A stretch of 51,125 bases of DNA, taken from the NCBI GenBank assembly GCA_023423415.1, contig JAFAFP010000032.1, forward strand, positions 1 to 51,125. Direction: 5' to 3'. The notes beneath the pieces are model-generated. The model made no database searches. It was not told the origin of the DNA and saw nothing but the letters and a program-made list of their open reading frames with translations. How positions within the stretch are numbered: position 1 is the first letter of the stretch; the number at the start of each line of letters is the position of its first letter. The translations under genes and the position numbers were made by a program. Positions 25,191 through 33,601 of the stretch are shown piece by piece. Source of the stretch: Pseudomonadota bacterium. GTDB taxonomy: Bacteria > Pseudomonadota > Alphaproteobacteria > Rhizobiales > Xanthobacteraceae.

Positions 25191-25676
25191 ATGTCCGAAA
25201 AAACTCTCACCCATCTTGCTCCATCCGGCGAGGCCCGGATGGTCGATGTCTCGCCGAAGGCATCGACTGAACGGATCGCCGTGGCCGAAGGCCACGTCGT
25301 CATGTCGAAGACGACGCTTGATCTCGTCGTGTCAGGGAATGCCAAGAAGGGCGACGTGCTCGGCACCGCGCGCATCGCCGGTATCATGGCAGCGAAACGC
25401 ACCCATGATCTGATTCCGCTTTGTCATCCGCTGTCGATCTCGCAGGTGATCGTCGATCTCGAGCCCGATGCGGCACTGCCCGGAATTGCCGTGCGTGCGA
25501 CCGTCAAGGTGCAGGGCCAGACCGGCGTCGAGATGGAAGCGTTGACGGCAGTTTCGGTTGCCTGCCTGACCGTCTATGACATGGTGAAGGCCGCCGAGCG
25601 CGAGATGCGGATCGAGGGCATTCGTTTGATCGAGAAGTCGGGCGGCAAGTCCGGACCTTTCCGCGCGAAGGAATAA
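25191..25676 (+). CDS. moaC: Cyclic pyranopterin monophosphate synthase
   Basis: A 161-residue enzyme that, after MoaA, forms cyclic pyranopterin monophosphate in molybdenum cofactor synthesis. MVDVSPKASTERIA, the active-site segments LIPLCHPLSI and GVEMEALTAVSVA, and YDMVKAAEREMRI are characteristic. MSEKTLTHL is taken as the start; there is no strong ribosome site, which fits coupling to trpC 13 nt upstream. The moeA start codon comes 3 nt after the stop. Confidence 0.96.
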   Translation: MSEKTLTHLAPSGEARMVDVSPKASTERIAVAEGHVVMSKTTLDLVVSGNAKKGDVLGTARIAGIMAAKRTHDLIPLCHPLSISQVIVDLEPDAALPGIAVRATVKVQGQTGVEMEALTAVSVACLTVYDMVKAAEREMRIEGIRLIEKSGGKSGPFRAKE

Positions 25677-25679
25677 ATC

Positions 25680-26891
25680 GTGTCATTGCTTCCAGTCGCT
25701 GACGCTCTCAAGCGTGTGCTGGCGAAAGCGCAGCCTTTGCCGTCCGAGCATGTCGCTTTGGCTGAGGCGCATCAGCGCGTATTGGCTGAGGATCTGCGCG
25801 CGCTGCGGACGCAACCGCCCGCTGATGTTTCCGCGATGGACGGTTATGCCGTGCGCGCCGAAGATTTTGCCACGACGCCAACGGAACTGAAATTGATTGG
25901 CGAGGTCGCGGCGGGCCGTCCCTTCGCCGGCACTTTGCAAACTGGGGAGACCGTACGCATCTTCACCGGCGGTGAATTGCCGGCTGGAGCCGACACTGTC
26001 GTCGTGCAGGAGCAGACGCAGCGTGACGGCGACACCGTAACCTTCGCCACGCGCCCCCAACCCGGTCGGCACATCCGTAAGGCTGGCCTCGATTTCCGCG
26101 ACAATGATATTCTGCTGGCGCGGGGCCGTGTGCTCTCCGATCGCGATTTGTCGCTGGCCGCGGCGATGAACCATCCGCAGGTGCCGGTGCATCGTAAACC
26201 GCGCACGGCCTTGCTCGCGACCGGCGACGAACTTGTCCTGCCCGGTCAGACGCCCGGCCCCGGCCAGATCATCTATTCAAATGGCTATTCGATCATGTCC
26301 CTGGCGCGTCAGCAGGGCGCAGAGGTCATCGACCTCGGCATCGTCCCCGATCGGATCGAGGATACGATTGCCGCGATCCGCCGCGCCCGCGATGCGAAGG
26401 TGGATGTGCTGGTGACCCTCGGTGGCGCGTCGGTCGGCGATTACGATCTCGTTCAGAAGGCGCTGACATCCGAAGGCATCGATCTCTCGTTCTGGAAGAT
26501 TGCGATGCGGCCGGGCCGCCCGCTGATGCACGGTCAACTCGGCGACATGCAGGTGCTCGGTCTGCCCGGCAACCCGGTGTCGGCTTATGTTTGCGCGTTT
26601 CTATTTCTGGGTCCGCTGTTGCGCCAGCTATGCGGGCGGCAGGACATCGAAAATCCGACCGAGCAGGCGCTTCTGGGTTCGGATCTGCCCGAAAACGACG
26701 AGCGGGCGGATTATTTGCGGGCTCGCCTGTCGCGATCAGTCAGGGGTGTTGCCGTGGCGACCCCCTTCCCCCTGCAGGACTCATCCATGGGGCGTGTCCT
26801 GGCACATTCGGACTGCCTGGTCCTGCGCGAACCGCATGCCGAGCGAGCTCTCACAGGGTCCATCTGCACCATATTGAAACTTCCCCTTTAG
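25680..26891 (+). CDS. moeA: Molybdopterin molybdenumtransferase
   Basis: A 403-residue enzyme that inserts molybdate into adenylated molybdopterin. It has the N-terminal region with SAMDGYAVRAEDF, IFTGGELPAGADTVVVQE, the MoeA/MogA-like core with LLATGDELVLPG and LGGASVGDYDLV, and LPGNPVSAYVCAFLF. The start is GTG, and its ribosome site AAGGAA lies within the last codons of moaC. It is followed by lexA after 114 nt that contain LexA boxes, so lexA has its own promoter. Confidence 0.95.
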   Translation: MSLLPVADALKRVLAKAQPLPSEHVALAEAHQRVLAEDLRALRTQPPADVSAMDGYAVRAEDFATTPTELKLIGEVAAGRPFAGTLQTGETVRIFTGGELPAGADTVVVQEQTQRDGDTVTFATRPQPGRHIRKAGLDFRDNDILLARGRVLSDRDLSLAAAMNHPQVPVHRKPRTALLATGDELVLPGQTPGPGQIIYSNGYSIMSLARQQGAEVIDLGIVPDRIEDTIAAIRRARDAKVDVLVTLGGASVGDYDLVQKALTSEGIDLSFWKIAMRPGRPLMHGQLGDMQVLGLPGNPVSAYVCAFLFLGPLLRQLCGRQDIENPTEQALLGSDLPENDERADYLRARLSRSVRGVAVATPFPLQDSSMGRVLAHSDCLVLREPHAERALTGSICTILKLPL

Positions 26892-26929
26892 AAACCTGCA
26901 TTTTCTTCACCTCAAATTAAGGGGTTGCG

Positions 26930-26944
26930 GAACACATATCGAAC
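26930..26944 (-). promoter_or_regulatory. LexA box 1 (GTTC-N7-GTTC)
   Basis: Read on the minus strand this is an exact match to the alphaproteobacterial SOS operator GTTC-N7-GTTC (GAAC-ACATATC-GAAC on the plus strand). It lies about 62 nt upstream of the lexA start codon, in the position expected for autoregulation. Confidence 0.82.
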
Positions 26945-26955
26945 ATATAGTGTCT

Positions 26956-26970
26956 GTTCATGATTTGTTT
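26956..26970 (+). promoter_or_regulatory. LexA box 2 (one mismatch)
   Basis: GTTC-ATGATTT-GTTT matches the same operator with one change in the second half-site (GTTT for GTTC) and points the opposite way from box 1, 11 nt away. It lies 35 nt upstream of lexA. Two LexA sites would give tight self-control. Confidence 0.65.
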
Positions 26971-27005
26971 CGCACCCCTCGTGGTGCTGGCCGGGGGACA
27001 CGACG

Positions 27006-27707
27006 ATGCTGACCCGCAAGCAATTTGAGCTCCTGCGCTTCATCAACGAACGGCTGAAAGAAGCTGGCGTACCGCCGTCGTTCGACGAGATGAAGGACGC
27101 GCTCGATCTGCGTTCCAAATCGGGCATCCATCGCCTGATCACGGCGCTTGAGGAACGCGGCTTTATCCGACGCCTGCCCAACCGCGCGCGCGCGATCGAG
27201 GTCATCAAGCTTCCCGATTCCGTCACGCAAGCCTCGAGCACCCGCCGCGGCTTCACGCCAAGTGTGATCGAAGGCAATCTCGGCCGCGTCCGCTCGGCAC
27301 CTGAGGATAGCAGCGATAGCCGTTTTGTCGCCGTGCCGATGATGGGCCGCATTGCAGCCGGCACGCCGATCGAGGCGATCCAGAGCAAGAGCCACACCAT
27401 CAATGTGCCGCCGGACATGCTGTCACCCTCCGGGGAACATTTCGCACTTGAAGTCCGCGGCGACTCGATGATCGAAGCCGGCATTCTGGATGGCGACGTT
27501 GCCTTGATCCGCAAATCCGATGGAGCCGACACCGGCGATATCGTGGTCGCGCTGATCGATGAAGAAGAGGCCACGCTGAAACGCTTCCGCCGACGCGGTG
27601 CCTCCATTGCGCTGGAGCCCGCCAACACCGCCTACGAGGTGCGCATTCTGCCGCCGACGCGGGTGCGGATTCAGGGCAAGCTCGTCGGTCTATTCCGCCG
27701 GTACTGA
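27006..27707 (+). CDS. lexA: LexA repressor
   Basis: A 233-residue SOS repressor. The winged helix-turn-helix occupies about residues 1-65 (KQFELLRFINERLKE, SGIHRLITALEERGFI). The self-cleavage site is Ala118-Gly119 in RIAAGTP, and the catalytic dyad is Ser154 (RGDSM) and Lys192 (ATLKRF). The linker is long, as is usual in alphaproteobacteria. GGGGGAC provides a ribosome site. Two LexA boxes lie upstream. The last 18 bp overlap the 3' end of comEC on the other strand. Confidence 0.97.
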   Translation: MLTRKQFELLRFINERLKEAGVPPSFDEMKDALDLRSKSGIHRLITALEERGFIRRLPNRARAIEVIKLPDSVTQASSTRRGFTPSVIEGNLGRVRSAPEDSSDSRFVAVPMMGRIAAGTPIEAIQSKSHTINVPPDMLSPSGEHFALEVRGDSMIEAGILDGDVALIRKSDGADTGDIVVALIDEEEATLKRFRRRGASIALEPANTAYEVRILPPTRVRIQGKLVGLFRRY

Positions 27708-29978
27708 TACCGCATCTTCGATATCGAGATCCTGACTGCGCGGCGTCGCATTGCGAGGCGGCGCTGATTGTTGCGCAGGCGTGCGAGCGGTAATCGACGT
27801 CCATGGGCGCTGATAGCCTGGCGGCCGCGCGGCATCGACCACAAAGGCGGAGCCGTTCCAATTAACCGCGGCAGCGCCGCTCATTCGTGCCGTATTGCGA
27901 TCGATAGCCTTTGCCGCGCAAGCAGGAGGGACTGCTCGGTTCGTCACGACGAAGGCGGCGATCTCGCAATCTTCTGCGACAGCATCTGCGGTGAACGACA
28001 GGGCAATGGCTCGTCCGTCTGCAAGACGGGCAACGCATCCCTGTTCGTCGCATCGCGTCCCCTGAACGAGCGACTGATCCTTCGGAGATCGTGGATCGCC
28101 GTCTGCGGCAAGCCATGCGCCGAGGACGAATTCATTGCGGCGTGTTGCCATGACACGCAGTACATTCTCCGCATCGCGCACGGCGACCATGCCGGCATCC
28201 GCGGCGATGAAAATATCCGGCCTTGATGTCATCAGGACGAGACCGACGCATCCTAGTCCGAGCACCCCGCCAGCCCATCGCAATGGTGAGCGCAGCAAGC
28301 ACAGTAGGATGAGACCGGCAGTGCCAACGAGAAGTGGTGTCGTTCCGAAAGCGGCGACACGACCGACGGCGCCAGGGAGACTGGCGACCCACGTGGCCGC
28401 GGCAATGATCCATTCGATCCCCTCGCCCATCAGCCACCAGAACGGCCGGTCGAAGCCGAAGGGTAGAGCGAACAGCGCAAGCAGGCCCGCTGGCATGATC
28501 CAGATGGAGACAGCCGGCATCGCGAGCAGATTGGCAAGGACGCCATAAGGCGCGAGACGGTGGAAGTGATACGCGGCGAATAGCGTGGTTGCGAGGCCCG
28601 CGACAAGCGAGGCAAGTATGAGCGCGATGAGTTCACGGCCGCCCCACAGGGCGATCCGCGCACTCAGCGATTTGTCCGGCACATTCGATAGCCATGGAAG
28701 GCCACGCTCATACACCGCGATCAATGCCAGCGTTGCGGCGAACGACATTTGAAAACTGGGATGCACAATCGATTCAGGCGAGATCGCCAACAGCACCAAC
28801 GCAGCGACGGAAATCGTCCGCAATGTAAGCGCTGGCCGATCGAACATGATGCCGATCAAGACAATCGCAGTCATGATGAAGGCACGCTGCGTTGCGACTT
28901 CGGCACCCGACAGCAACAGGTAGAACGCCGCCATCATAAGCGCGGCCAAGGCAGCCCATTTCTTGATCGGGTAACGGTTGGCGACGATCGGAAACAAGGC
29001 GAGTCCCGCGCGGACCACAAAGAACACGACGCCTGCGACAACAGCCATGTGATAGCCGGAGATCGACAGCACATGAGCAAGGCTTGAGACATACATGGCC
29101 TCATTCACCGGCGTCGAGATGGCGTCGCGTTTACCGGTGATCAATGCTGATGCGATCGCGCCCTTGTCTCCCGGCAAAGCTGCGCGGATGCGCGCATCGA
29201 TCGCGTCACGCAAGCCGCCAATCGTCACAGCATAGCGAAGCCAGATGCCGGGCGGTTCGGGAGCTGTGACACGCTTGATCGGTCCCATTACAAAGCCGGT
29301 CGCGCCGAGTTGCTGAAAGTAGTAGTCACGCGCAAAGTCGTATCCTCCCGGCCGCAGAGGTGTGAGCGGCGGATTGAGCCGCGCCCGCAATTCGACGAAG
29401 GACGCTACGGGGGGCGCAAGCCCTTTGCGGACCGTGACACGGACGCGCTCGAGCTTTTCGTTCGCGCGTGTGCCGGTCATGCTGTGTATGCGAACGACGA
29501 TGCGATCGTTGCGTTCGCGCTCTTCCCGCCGTTCGACGAAGCCGGTGAGCGTAACGTTGTAAGCGGGCGTTGTGAGGACAGGGTGCGCAATGCGCAGGGT
29601 CTTCCAAGTAGCGAACGAAAAACCAGCCGTGATCGCAGTCATGCCGATCATCAGGGGCCATGCGAGCGGTCTTGCACGCGTCGCGACGCCAAGGCTGAAC
29701 GCTATGAGCGTTGCGATGACGCCGGCCCATAGCGCCGGCTCATGATCGGCGGAAAAGTAGAGTATGACGCCGATGCCGAACGCGACCGGAAGCCATGGGA
29801 TCAGACGGCCGGGCGCGAGGTCCGAGGCGATCCAGTTGCCGATGCGGGCGCCGGCGAATTGTGACAAGCGAGCAAGATCATTGAGCCAGCCATGGGCAAT
29901 GCCGCGATCCACAGCGCGTGGGCCCAGTGGCCACGTGCGCGCCCGCGCCCGGCTTTTCGCCTTGCCCTGCTCCGCCAT
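27690..29978 (-). CDS. comEC: ComEC/Rec2-family DNA uptake channel protein
   Basis: A 762-residue inner-membrane protein of the ComEC family, which carries single-stranded DNA across the membrane in natural transformation. After a basic start there are membrane helices (about 60-125), a soluble DUF4131-type domain (about 130-250) and the Competence domain (about 270-560, with ALITGKRDAISTPVNEAMYVSSLAHVLSISGYHM as the conserved core near residues 275-310). The last ~170 residues sit where other ComEC proteins have a metallo-beta-lactamase-like nuclease domain, but I see no HxHxDH motif. No other competence gene is in the window. It overlaps the lexA end by 18 bp. Confidence 0.9.
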   Translation of the reverse strand: MAEQGKAKSRARARTWPLGPRAVDRGIAHGWLNDLARLSQFAGARIGNWIASDLAPGRLIPWLPVAFGIGVILYFSADHEPALWAGVIATLIAFSLGVATRARPLAWPLMIGMTAITAGFSFATWKTLRIAHPVLTTPAYNVTLTGFVERREERERNDRIVVRIHSMTGTRANEKLERVRVTVRKGLAPPVASFVELRARLNPPLTPLRPGGYDFARDYYFQQLGATGFVMGPIKRVTAPEPPGIWLRYAVTIGGLRDAIDARIRAALPGDKGAIASALITGKRDAISTPVNEAMYVSSLAHVLSISGYHMAVVAGVVFFVVRAGLALFPIVANRYPIKKWAALAALMMAAFYLLLSGAEVATQRAFIMTAIVLIGIMFDRPALTLRTISVAALVLLAISPESIVHPSFQMSFAATLALIAVYERGLPWLSNVPDKSLSARIALWGGRELIALILASLVAGLATTLFAAYHFHRLAPYGVLANLLAMPAVSIWIMPAGLLALFALPFGFDRPFWWLMGEGIEWIIAAATWVASLPGAVGRVAAFGTTPLLVGTAGLILLCLLRSPLRWAGGVLGLGCVGLVLMTSRPDIFIAADAGMVAVRDAENVLRVMATRRNEFVLGAWLAADGDPRSPKDQSLVQGTRCDEQGCVARLADGRAIALSFTADAVAEDCEIAAFVVTNRAVPPACAAKAIDRNTARMSGAAAVNWNGSAFVVDAARPPGYQRPWTSITARTPAQQSAPPRNATPRSQDLDIEDAVSVPAE

Positions 29979-30075
29979 GAGCCCCCGCCCCGGCCGTTGC
30001 CGCGGTAGCAGGTTACATCAGCGGAGCAGCCTTCGTCATGCCCGGCGCGACGTCGGATGCAGGTGAACGGCGATT

Positions 30076-31755
30076 CTATCCGCCTGCCGACACCTTGGCC
30101 CAGGTGTCGCGCAGACCGATCGTGCGGCTGAATACCAGATGGCCCGGCTTGGAATCCCGGTCGCGCACGAAATAGCCCTGGCGCTCGAGCTGCACCGGGT
30201 CGCTCGAATTGTCCCCGGCCAGCACGGGCTCAAGCTTGGCATCAGGCAGCACTTCCAGCGATTGCGGATTGAGGTCGGCCACGAAGTTCGATGCGTCCGG
30301 GTCCGGCTTGGTGAAAAGCGGATTGTAGATCCGGACTTCGGCATTCACCGCATCTGCGGCCGATACCCAGTGAATGGTTGCCTTCACCTTGCGTCCGTCC
30401 GGCGCGTTGCCGCCCCTGGTCGCAGGATCGTAGGTACAGCGCAATTCGACGACCTCGCCGGCATCGTTCTTCACCACCTCGCGGCAAGTGATGAAGTAAG
30501 CGTAGCGCAGCCGCACTTCGGTACCGGGAGACAGCCGGAAGAACTTCTTCGGCGGATTTTCCATGAAGTCGTCCTGCTCGATGTAGATCTCGCGGCCGAA
30601 GCGGATGCGACGGGTGCCGGCGCTCTCGTTGTCCGGGTGATTGATGGCCTCGAGTTCCTCGCTCTGCCCTTCCGGATAGTTCTCGATCACGACTTTCAGC
30701 GGCCGCAACACCGCCATCCGCCGAAGTGCGGTCTTGTTCAGAGCTTCGCGGATCGCGAAATCGAACATGGCAACGTCAACAACGCTGTTCGCCTTGGCGA
30801 CGCCGATGCGCTTGACGAAATCGCGCAGCGCCGCCGGTGGCACGCCGCGGCGGCGCAAGCCGGCAAGCGTCGGCATCCGCGGATCATCCCACCCAGCCAC
30901 ATGGCCGTCGCGTACCAACTGGGTCAAAACGCGCTTGGAGAGGATCGTGTAACTGAGATTGAGTCGCGCGAATTCATACTGATGTGGCTTCGACGGCACC
31001 GGCAGGTTTTCGATGAACCAATCATAAAGCGGGCGATGATCCTCGAATTCCAAAGTGCAGATCGAATGCGTGATGTGCTCGATCGCATCCGACTGCCCGT
31101 GAGCGAAATCGTAGCTCGGATAGATCTTCCAGGCATCACCCGTGCGCGGATGATGCGCATGCAGGATCCGATACAGCACCGGGTCGCGAAGGTTGATGTT
31201 GCCCGAGGCCATGTCGATCTTGGCGCGGAGCACACGGGCGCCGTTCGGAAATTCGCCAGCGCGCATGCGCCGGAACAGATCGAGATTCTCCTCGACTGAC
31301 CGATCGCGGAACGGGCTGTTGGTGCCTGGCTCGGTCAACGTGCCGCGGCTTTCACGCATCTGGGTTGGCGTCTGGTCATCGACGTACGCCTTGCCGGCCC
31401 GAATGAGTTCTTCGGCCCATTCGTAAAGCTGTTCGAAATAATCGGAGGCATGGAAGAGGTTGTCGCCCCAGTCATAGCCAAGCCATCGGACATCGGCTTT
31501 GATGGCGTCGATATATTCCTGCTCTTCCTTGACTGGATTGGTGTCGTCGAAACGCAGGTGACAGCGGCCGGCGAACTCCTGCGCGATGCCGAAATTCAAG
31601 CCGATCGACTTGGCATGGCCGATATGCAGATAGCCGTTCGGCTCGGGTGGAAAGCGGGTGACGACGGATTTGTGGCGACCGGAATCGAGGTCTGCCTGCA
31701 CGATGTCGCGAATGAAATCGCGCCCAGCTTCCGTTGTTGAAGTCTCGTCAACCAT
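30076..31755 (-). CDS. glnS: Glutaminyl-tRNA synthetase
   Basis: A 559-residue class I synthetase that charges tRNA-Gln directly. The HIGH motif is in PNGYLHIGHAKS and the KMSKS equivalent is ILSKRVL. YPSYDFAHGQSDAIEHITHS and the C-terminal anticodon-binding beta barrels (from about residue 340) identify GlnRS and not GluRS. Many alphaproteobacteria instead use a Glu-tRNA-Gln amidotransferase, so a GlnRS is informative. It is divergent from gltX, with 197 nt between the start codons; comEC begins 97 nt after its stop. Confidence 0.95.
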   Translation of the reverse strand: MVDETSTTEAGRDFIRDIVQADLDSGRHKSVVTRFPPEPNGYLHIGHAKSIGLNFGIAQEFAGRCHLRFDDTNPVKEEQEYIDAIKADVRWLGYDWGDNLFHASDYFEQLYEWAEELIRAGKAYVDDQTPTQMRESRGTLTEPGTNSPFRDRSVEENLDLFRRMRAGEFPNGARVLRAKIDMASGNINLRDPVLYRILHAHHPRTGDAWKIYPSYDFAHGQSDAIEHITHSICTLEFEDHRPLYDWFIENLPVPSKPHQYEFARLNLSYTILSKRVLTQLVRDGHVAGWDDPRMPTLAGLRRRGVPPAALRDFVKRIGVAKANSVVDVAMFDFAIREALNKTALRRMAVLRPLKVVIENYPEGQSEELEAINHPDNESAGTRRIRFGREIYIEQDDFMENPPKKFFRLSPGTEVRLRYAYFITCREVVKNDAGEVVELRCTYDPATRGGNAPDGRKVKATIHWVSAADAVNAEVRIYNPLFTKPDPDASNFVADLNPQSLEVLPDAKLEPVLAGDNSSDPVQLERQGYFVRDRDSKPGHLVFSRTIGLRDTWAKVSAGG

Positions 31756-31952
31756 TCTTTCTATCCGCCTCGCCGGGCTGTCATTTCGAACCGTTCGTTA
31801 TTAGCCCATGAGGACGTTTAGCCGATAGGAAATCGTGCGCCAGCCCCAGCATTGCCTTATTGAGGGGCGATGCGCTGTTCCCGGCCCCATTGTCACATGA
31901 TAGATGGGCTGATTCCGACCCAAACTTCCCGCTGACTCTGACCGAGCCCAGG

Positions 31953-33395
31953 ATGTCCGACCCCGTCGTCACCCGCTTTGCCCCGTCTCCGACCGGCTTC
32001 CTTCATATTGGCGGGGCACGCACCGCGCTGTTCAATTGGCTCTATGCGCGTGGGCGCGGCGGCAAGATGTTGTTGCGAATTGAAGATACCGACCGCGAGC
32101 GGTCCACCGAGGCGGCGATCGATGCCATTCTCGATGGTCTGACCTGGCTCGGAATCACCTGGGATGGCGACGCGGTCCACCAATTCGCACGTGCGGCGCG
32201 ACATCGCGAGGTGGCCGAGCAGCTACTGGCCTCGGGCCATGCCTATCGCTGCTACGCCACACCGGAGGAGCTGACCGAGATGCGCGAAGTGGCCCGCAAG
32301 GCCGGACGCGCGCGGATGTATGACGGCCGCTGGCGCGATCGCGATCCTTCCGAGGCGCCGGCCGGCATGAAGCCGGTGATCCGGCTGAAGGCGCCACTGA
32401 GCGGCGAGACTGTGATCGAGGATCAGGTCCAGGGCCGCGTGGTCTGGAAGAACGAGGATCTCGATGATCTCGTGCTGCTGCGCTCTGACGGCAACCCGAC
32501 TTACATGCTCGCGGTTGTGGTCGATGACCACGATATGAGCGTGACGCACATCATCCGCGGCGATGACCATCTGACCAACGCGGCGCGCCAGAAGCAGATA
32601 TACGACGCACTCGGCTGGCCGGTGCCAACGATGGCGCACATCCCGCTGATCCATGGTCCGGATGGATCGAAGCTTTCGAAGCGTCACGGTGCGCTCGGCG
32701 TCGATGCGTATCGCGCGCTCGGCTATCTGCCCGAGGCGTTGCGCAACTATCTGGTGCGGCTCGGCTGGAGCCACGGCGACCAGGAGATCTTCTCGACCGA
32801 AGAGATGATCAAGCTGTTCGACCTGCCGCAGATCGGGCGGTCGGCCGCGCGCTTCGACTTCGTCAAACTCGAAAGCCTGAATGGCCATTACATCCGTCAG
32901 ACGGATGATGCCGCCCTGCTCGCTGAACTGGAAAAGGCTCTGCCTTTCATCCCGAACGGCAACGAACTTGCGGCAAAACTCGACGATGACTTGCGCGGCA
33001 AGCTGCTCAAGGCGATGCCGGGTCTCAAGGAGCGCGCAAAGACCCTTGTGGAATTGCTCGAACACTCGCGCTTTATCTGGGCGGCGCGGCCGCTGCAGCT
33101 CGAAGATCGCGCAAAGGCGCTCCTGACGGCCGATGCGAAAGCCGTGCTGGCGGCTCTGCTGCCTGCCTTCGACGCGATTGCCGATTGGTCGGCAGAAACG
33201 ACGGAAGCGGCTGTTCGTGACTACGCCGACCGCGTCAATGTCAAACTTGGTTCGATCGCACAACCGCTGCGCGCGGCGCTGACCGGACGCGTCACCTCAC
33301 CCGGGATTTTCGAGGTGCTGGGCGTGCTCGGCAAGGCCGAGAGCCTTGCCCGCATGCGCGATCAGGTGACAGCAGCGGCCCCGGCTGCGTCGTGA
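31953..33395 (+). CDS. gltX: Glutamyl-tRNA synthetase
   Basis: A 480-residue class I synthetase that charges tRNA-Glu. The HIGH motif appears as SPTGFLHIGGARTALF, the KMSKS motif as KLSKRHG, and LLRIEDTDRERS is also conserved. The C-terminal part (from about residue 320) is the all-helical anticodon-binding domain that separates GluRS from GlnRS. The start MSDPVVTRF at 31953 matches relatives; a longer open frame upstream is probably not used. A structured region and gltA follow after 206 nt. Confidence 0.95.
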   Translation: MSDPVVTRFAPSPTGFLHIGGARTALFNWLYARGRGGKMLLRIEDTDRERSTEAAIDAILDGLTWLGITWDGDAVHQFARAARHREVAEQLLASGHAYRCYATPEELTEMREVARKAGRARMYDGRWRDRDPSEAPAGMKPVIRLKAPLSGETVIEDQVQGRVVWKNEDLDDLVLLRSDGNPTYMLAVVVDDHDMSVTHIIRGDDHLTNAARQKQIYDALGWPVPTMAHIPLIHGPDGSKLSKRHGALGVDAYRALGYLPEALRNYLVRLGWSHGDQEIFSTEEMIKLFDLPQIGRSAARFDFVKLESLNGHYIRQTDDAALLAELEKALPFIPNGNELAAKLDDDLRGKLLKAMPGLKERAKTLVELLEHSRFIWAARPLQLEDRAKALLTADAKAVLAALLPAFDAIADWSAETTEAAVRDYADRVNVKLGSIAQPLRAALTGRVTSPGIFEVLGVLGKAESLARMRDQVTAAAPAAS

Positions 33396-33448
33396 GGCGG
33401 CGGATTTTTCGTTAATTTTACGCTGCCACTCATATCTCGTCGCATGGG

Positions 33449-33495
33449 TCCCATCCCTCGGTGTGGCCCATCTTGCGAGGCGGTAAGGGATGGGA
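33449..33495 (+). other. Structured segment in the gltA leader region
   Basis: A 10-bp inverted repeat TCCCATCCCT (33449-33458) / AGGGATGGGA (33486-33495) encloses a second, smaller one CCTCG / CGAGG (33456-33460 / 33476-33480) that continues the stem. It lies 53 nt after gltX and about 105 nt before gltA. It could be the gltX terminator, although there is no T-run directly after it, or part of a long gltA leader RNA. Confidence 0.45.
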
Positions 33496-33601
33496 TACGC
33501 CACCGCCTATAGGACCAAATCGTCGGGTAGCTTGGCACCTTTTTTCCGGTCAGTTGACTGGCTAAATGTTCCAACTGCCCTCCGTTTGCAGAGGGAAAAC
33601 T

